Positions 63,022-64,000 of a stretch of 64,000 bases of DNA are shown here, in pieces. The notes under the pieces were generated by a model, which saw only the letters and a program-made list of their open reading frames with translations, had not been told where the DNA came from and searched no databases. Location of the stretch: NCBI RefSeq assembly GCF_000758625.1, contig NZ_CP009283.1, positions 4,351,501-4,415,500 on the forward strand, given 5' to 3'. A program made the position numbers and the translations under genes. This stretch comes from Paenibacillus sp. FSL R7-0273. Lineage in GTDB: Bacteria > Bacillota > Bacilli > Paenibacillales > Paenibacillaceae. How positions within the stretch are numbered: the first letter of the stretch is position 1; every line of letters begins with the position of its first letter.

Positions 63022-64000
63022 TTATCTCCTCTTGCCTTTAAGCTTATATACATAGGCCAGCACTTCGGCAACCGCCTGGAACAGGTCCTGGGGAACAACA
63101 TCCCCGATCTCTGCCCTTTGGAATAATGCCCGTGCCAGCGGCTTATTCTCGATAGTCATGACGCCGTGCTCCTTGGCCATTTCCCTGATGCGGAGCGCTA
63201 CATAATCCTGACCCTTGGCGACAATCTCAGGCGCTTCCATCTTGGAGCCGTCATATTTCAGGGCAACCGCAAAATGCGTAGGATTTGTAATAATAACATC
63301 CGCTTTCGGTACTTCCTGCATCATCCGCTGCATGGCCATCCGGCGCTGGCGTTCCCTTATCTTACCTTTTATAATAGGATCGCCTTCCATTTTTTTGTAT
63401 TCGTCCTTGATGTCCTGCTTGGACATCCGTAAGCTTTTTTCATGCTCATATTTCTGGTACATATAGTCGAAGACAGCCATTATGAACAGAGCAACTCCAA
63501 TTTTGATGCCTAAATTCATAGTCAGTTTCGCGGCAAAATTAAAAGTCCCTTCCGCATCAATACGTGACAGGGAGGCAAAGCTCTCCTTTTCACCCCATAG
63601 CGTGCTGTACACCAGGTAGGTAATAATCACAAGTTTAAAGATCGATTTAAGGAACTCTACAAAAGAACGCATAGAGAAGATATTTTTGAAGCCTTTGATC
63701 GGGTTGATTTTGCTGAATTTCGGGGTTATTCCTTCGCCTGTCGCCATAAATCCAACCTGGGCATAATTAGCAATTAATGCAAGCACAAAGGTAATACCAA
63801 GCAAAGGAGCAAGCAGAATTAAAATCTGCAGCCCATATTCGTTGAACATGCGTGCTACATTTTCCGCGGTTACATCCATTTCCATCCGGTTTTGAAAAAC
63901 ATCCAGAAACAGCGTAAGCACATGTTTTTTCATAAACCCGCCGAATATAGTCAGGCTGAGCACTGCAGCCAACAGCACAACCGCACCTGAGACCTCAGGG
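63022..64000 (-). CDS. flhB: Flagellar export switch protein FlhB, partial (N-terminus beyond window)
   Basis: Export specificity switch. The part inside the window (about 326 codons) runs from EVSGAVVLLAAVLSLTIFGG, near the N-terminus, to the stop at 63022. It includes four membrane helices, the cytoplasmic linker MSKQDIKDEYKKMEGDP and the autocleavage motif NPTH in VIITNPTHFAVALKYD. The frame is open to the right edge with no start, so roughly 30 or more residues are missing. Confidence 0.96.
   Translation of the reverse strand, partial: PEVSGAVVLLAAVLSLTIFGGFMKKHVLTLFLDVFQNRMEMDVTAENVARMFNEYGLQILILLAPLLGITFVLALIANYAQVGFMATGEGITPKFSKINPIKGFKNIFSMRSFVEFLKSIFKLVIITYLVYSTLWGEKESFASLSRIDAEGTFNFAAKLTMNLGIKIGVALFIMAVFDYMYQKYEHEKSLRMSKQDIKDEYKKMEGDPIIKGKIRERQRRMAMQRMMQEVPKADVIITNPTHFAVALKYDGSKMEAPEIVAKGQDYVALRIREMAKEHGVMTIENKPLARALFQRAEIGDVVPQDLFQAVAEVLAYVYKLKGKRR

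Overview
The window is chromosomal DNA from an endospore-forming, flagellated low-GC-type Gram-positive bacterium, most probably a Paenibacillus or close relative. The grounds are the PolC-type polymerase, the sporulation genes (dpaA/dpaB, sleB, spoIIIE-type ftsK, ylxY, tepA), strong AGGAGG ribosome binding sites with many TTG and GTG starts, and a gene order that runs parallel to the polC-nusA-rpsO-pnp-dpaAB-dapG-ymf-pgsA region of Bacillus subtilis. I call 60 genes. Fifty-nine are on the minus strand, so transcription runs from high to low coordinates; only the S41 peptidase at 20372-21757 is on the plus strand. No tRNA, rRNA, IS element, prophage or CRISPR array was seen.

Layout in the direction of transcription. 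(1) 64000-49241: end of the flagellar/chemotaxis operon: flhB (cut by the window edge), flhA, flhF, flhG, cheB, cheA, cheW, cheC, cheD, a small membrane protein, sigD, fapA, a 103-aa conserved orphan, a coiled-coil protein in the swrB position and a short MltG/LysM-like lipid-anchored or membrane-anchored protein. (2) 49200-47470: rpsB-tsf with its own promoter and leader. (3) 47450-35897: pyrH-frr-uppS-cdsA-dxr-rseP-proS-polC, covering UMP kinase, ribosome recycling, undecaprenyl and phospholipid precursors, intramembrane proteolysis, prolyl-tRNA synthesis and replication. (4) 35860-27035: the nusA-infB transcription/translation operon (rimP, nusA, rnpM, ylxQ, infB, rbfA, nrnA, truB, ribF) followed by rpsO with its own promoter. 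(5) 27000-21852: pnp, ylxY, mlpA, dut. (6) 20372-16482: the S41 peptidase on the other strand, then dpaA-dpaB (spore dipicolinate) and dapG-dapA (DAP/lysine pathway that feeds dipicolinate). (7) 16420-11485: rnjB behind a long leader, an inserted ECF sigma/anti-sigma pair, tepA and ylzJ. (8) 11423-7512: ftsK/spoIIIE and a solitary sleB with a sigma-G-like promoter. (9) 7423-1: ymfF-ymfH-ymfI (EF-P aminopentanol modification and M16 peptidases), ymfJ, ymfK, rodZ, a 53-aa membrane protein, yajQ and pgsA (cut by the window edge).

Most of this is well-conserved housekeeping DNA and I did not find a clearly new multi-gene system. The departures from the expected pattern are: an archaeal/eukaryal-type ProRS sitting in the usual proS position; no asd between dpaB and dapG; an S41 peptidase and an ECF sigma/anti-sigma module inserted into an otherwise ancient order; a solitary sleB without ypeB; nine 30-bp repeats inside infB; a 64-bp intergenic tandem repeat next to rodZ; a structured untranslated segment at 1200-1375 that may be a small RNA; and several leader hairpins (rimP-nusA, pnp, rpsB, rpsO, rnjB) that look regulatory.
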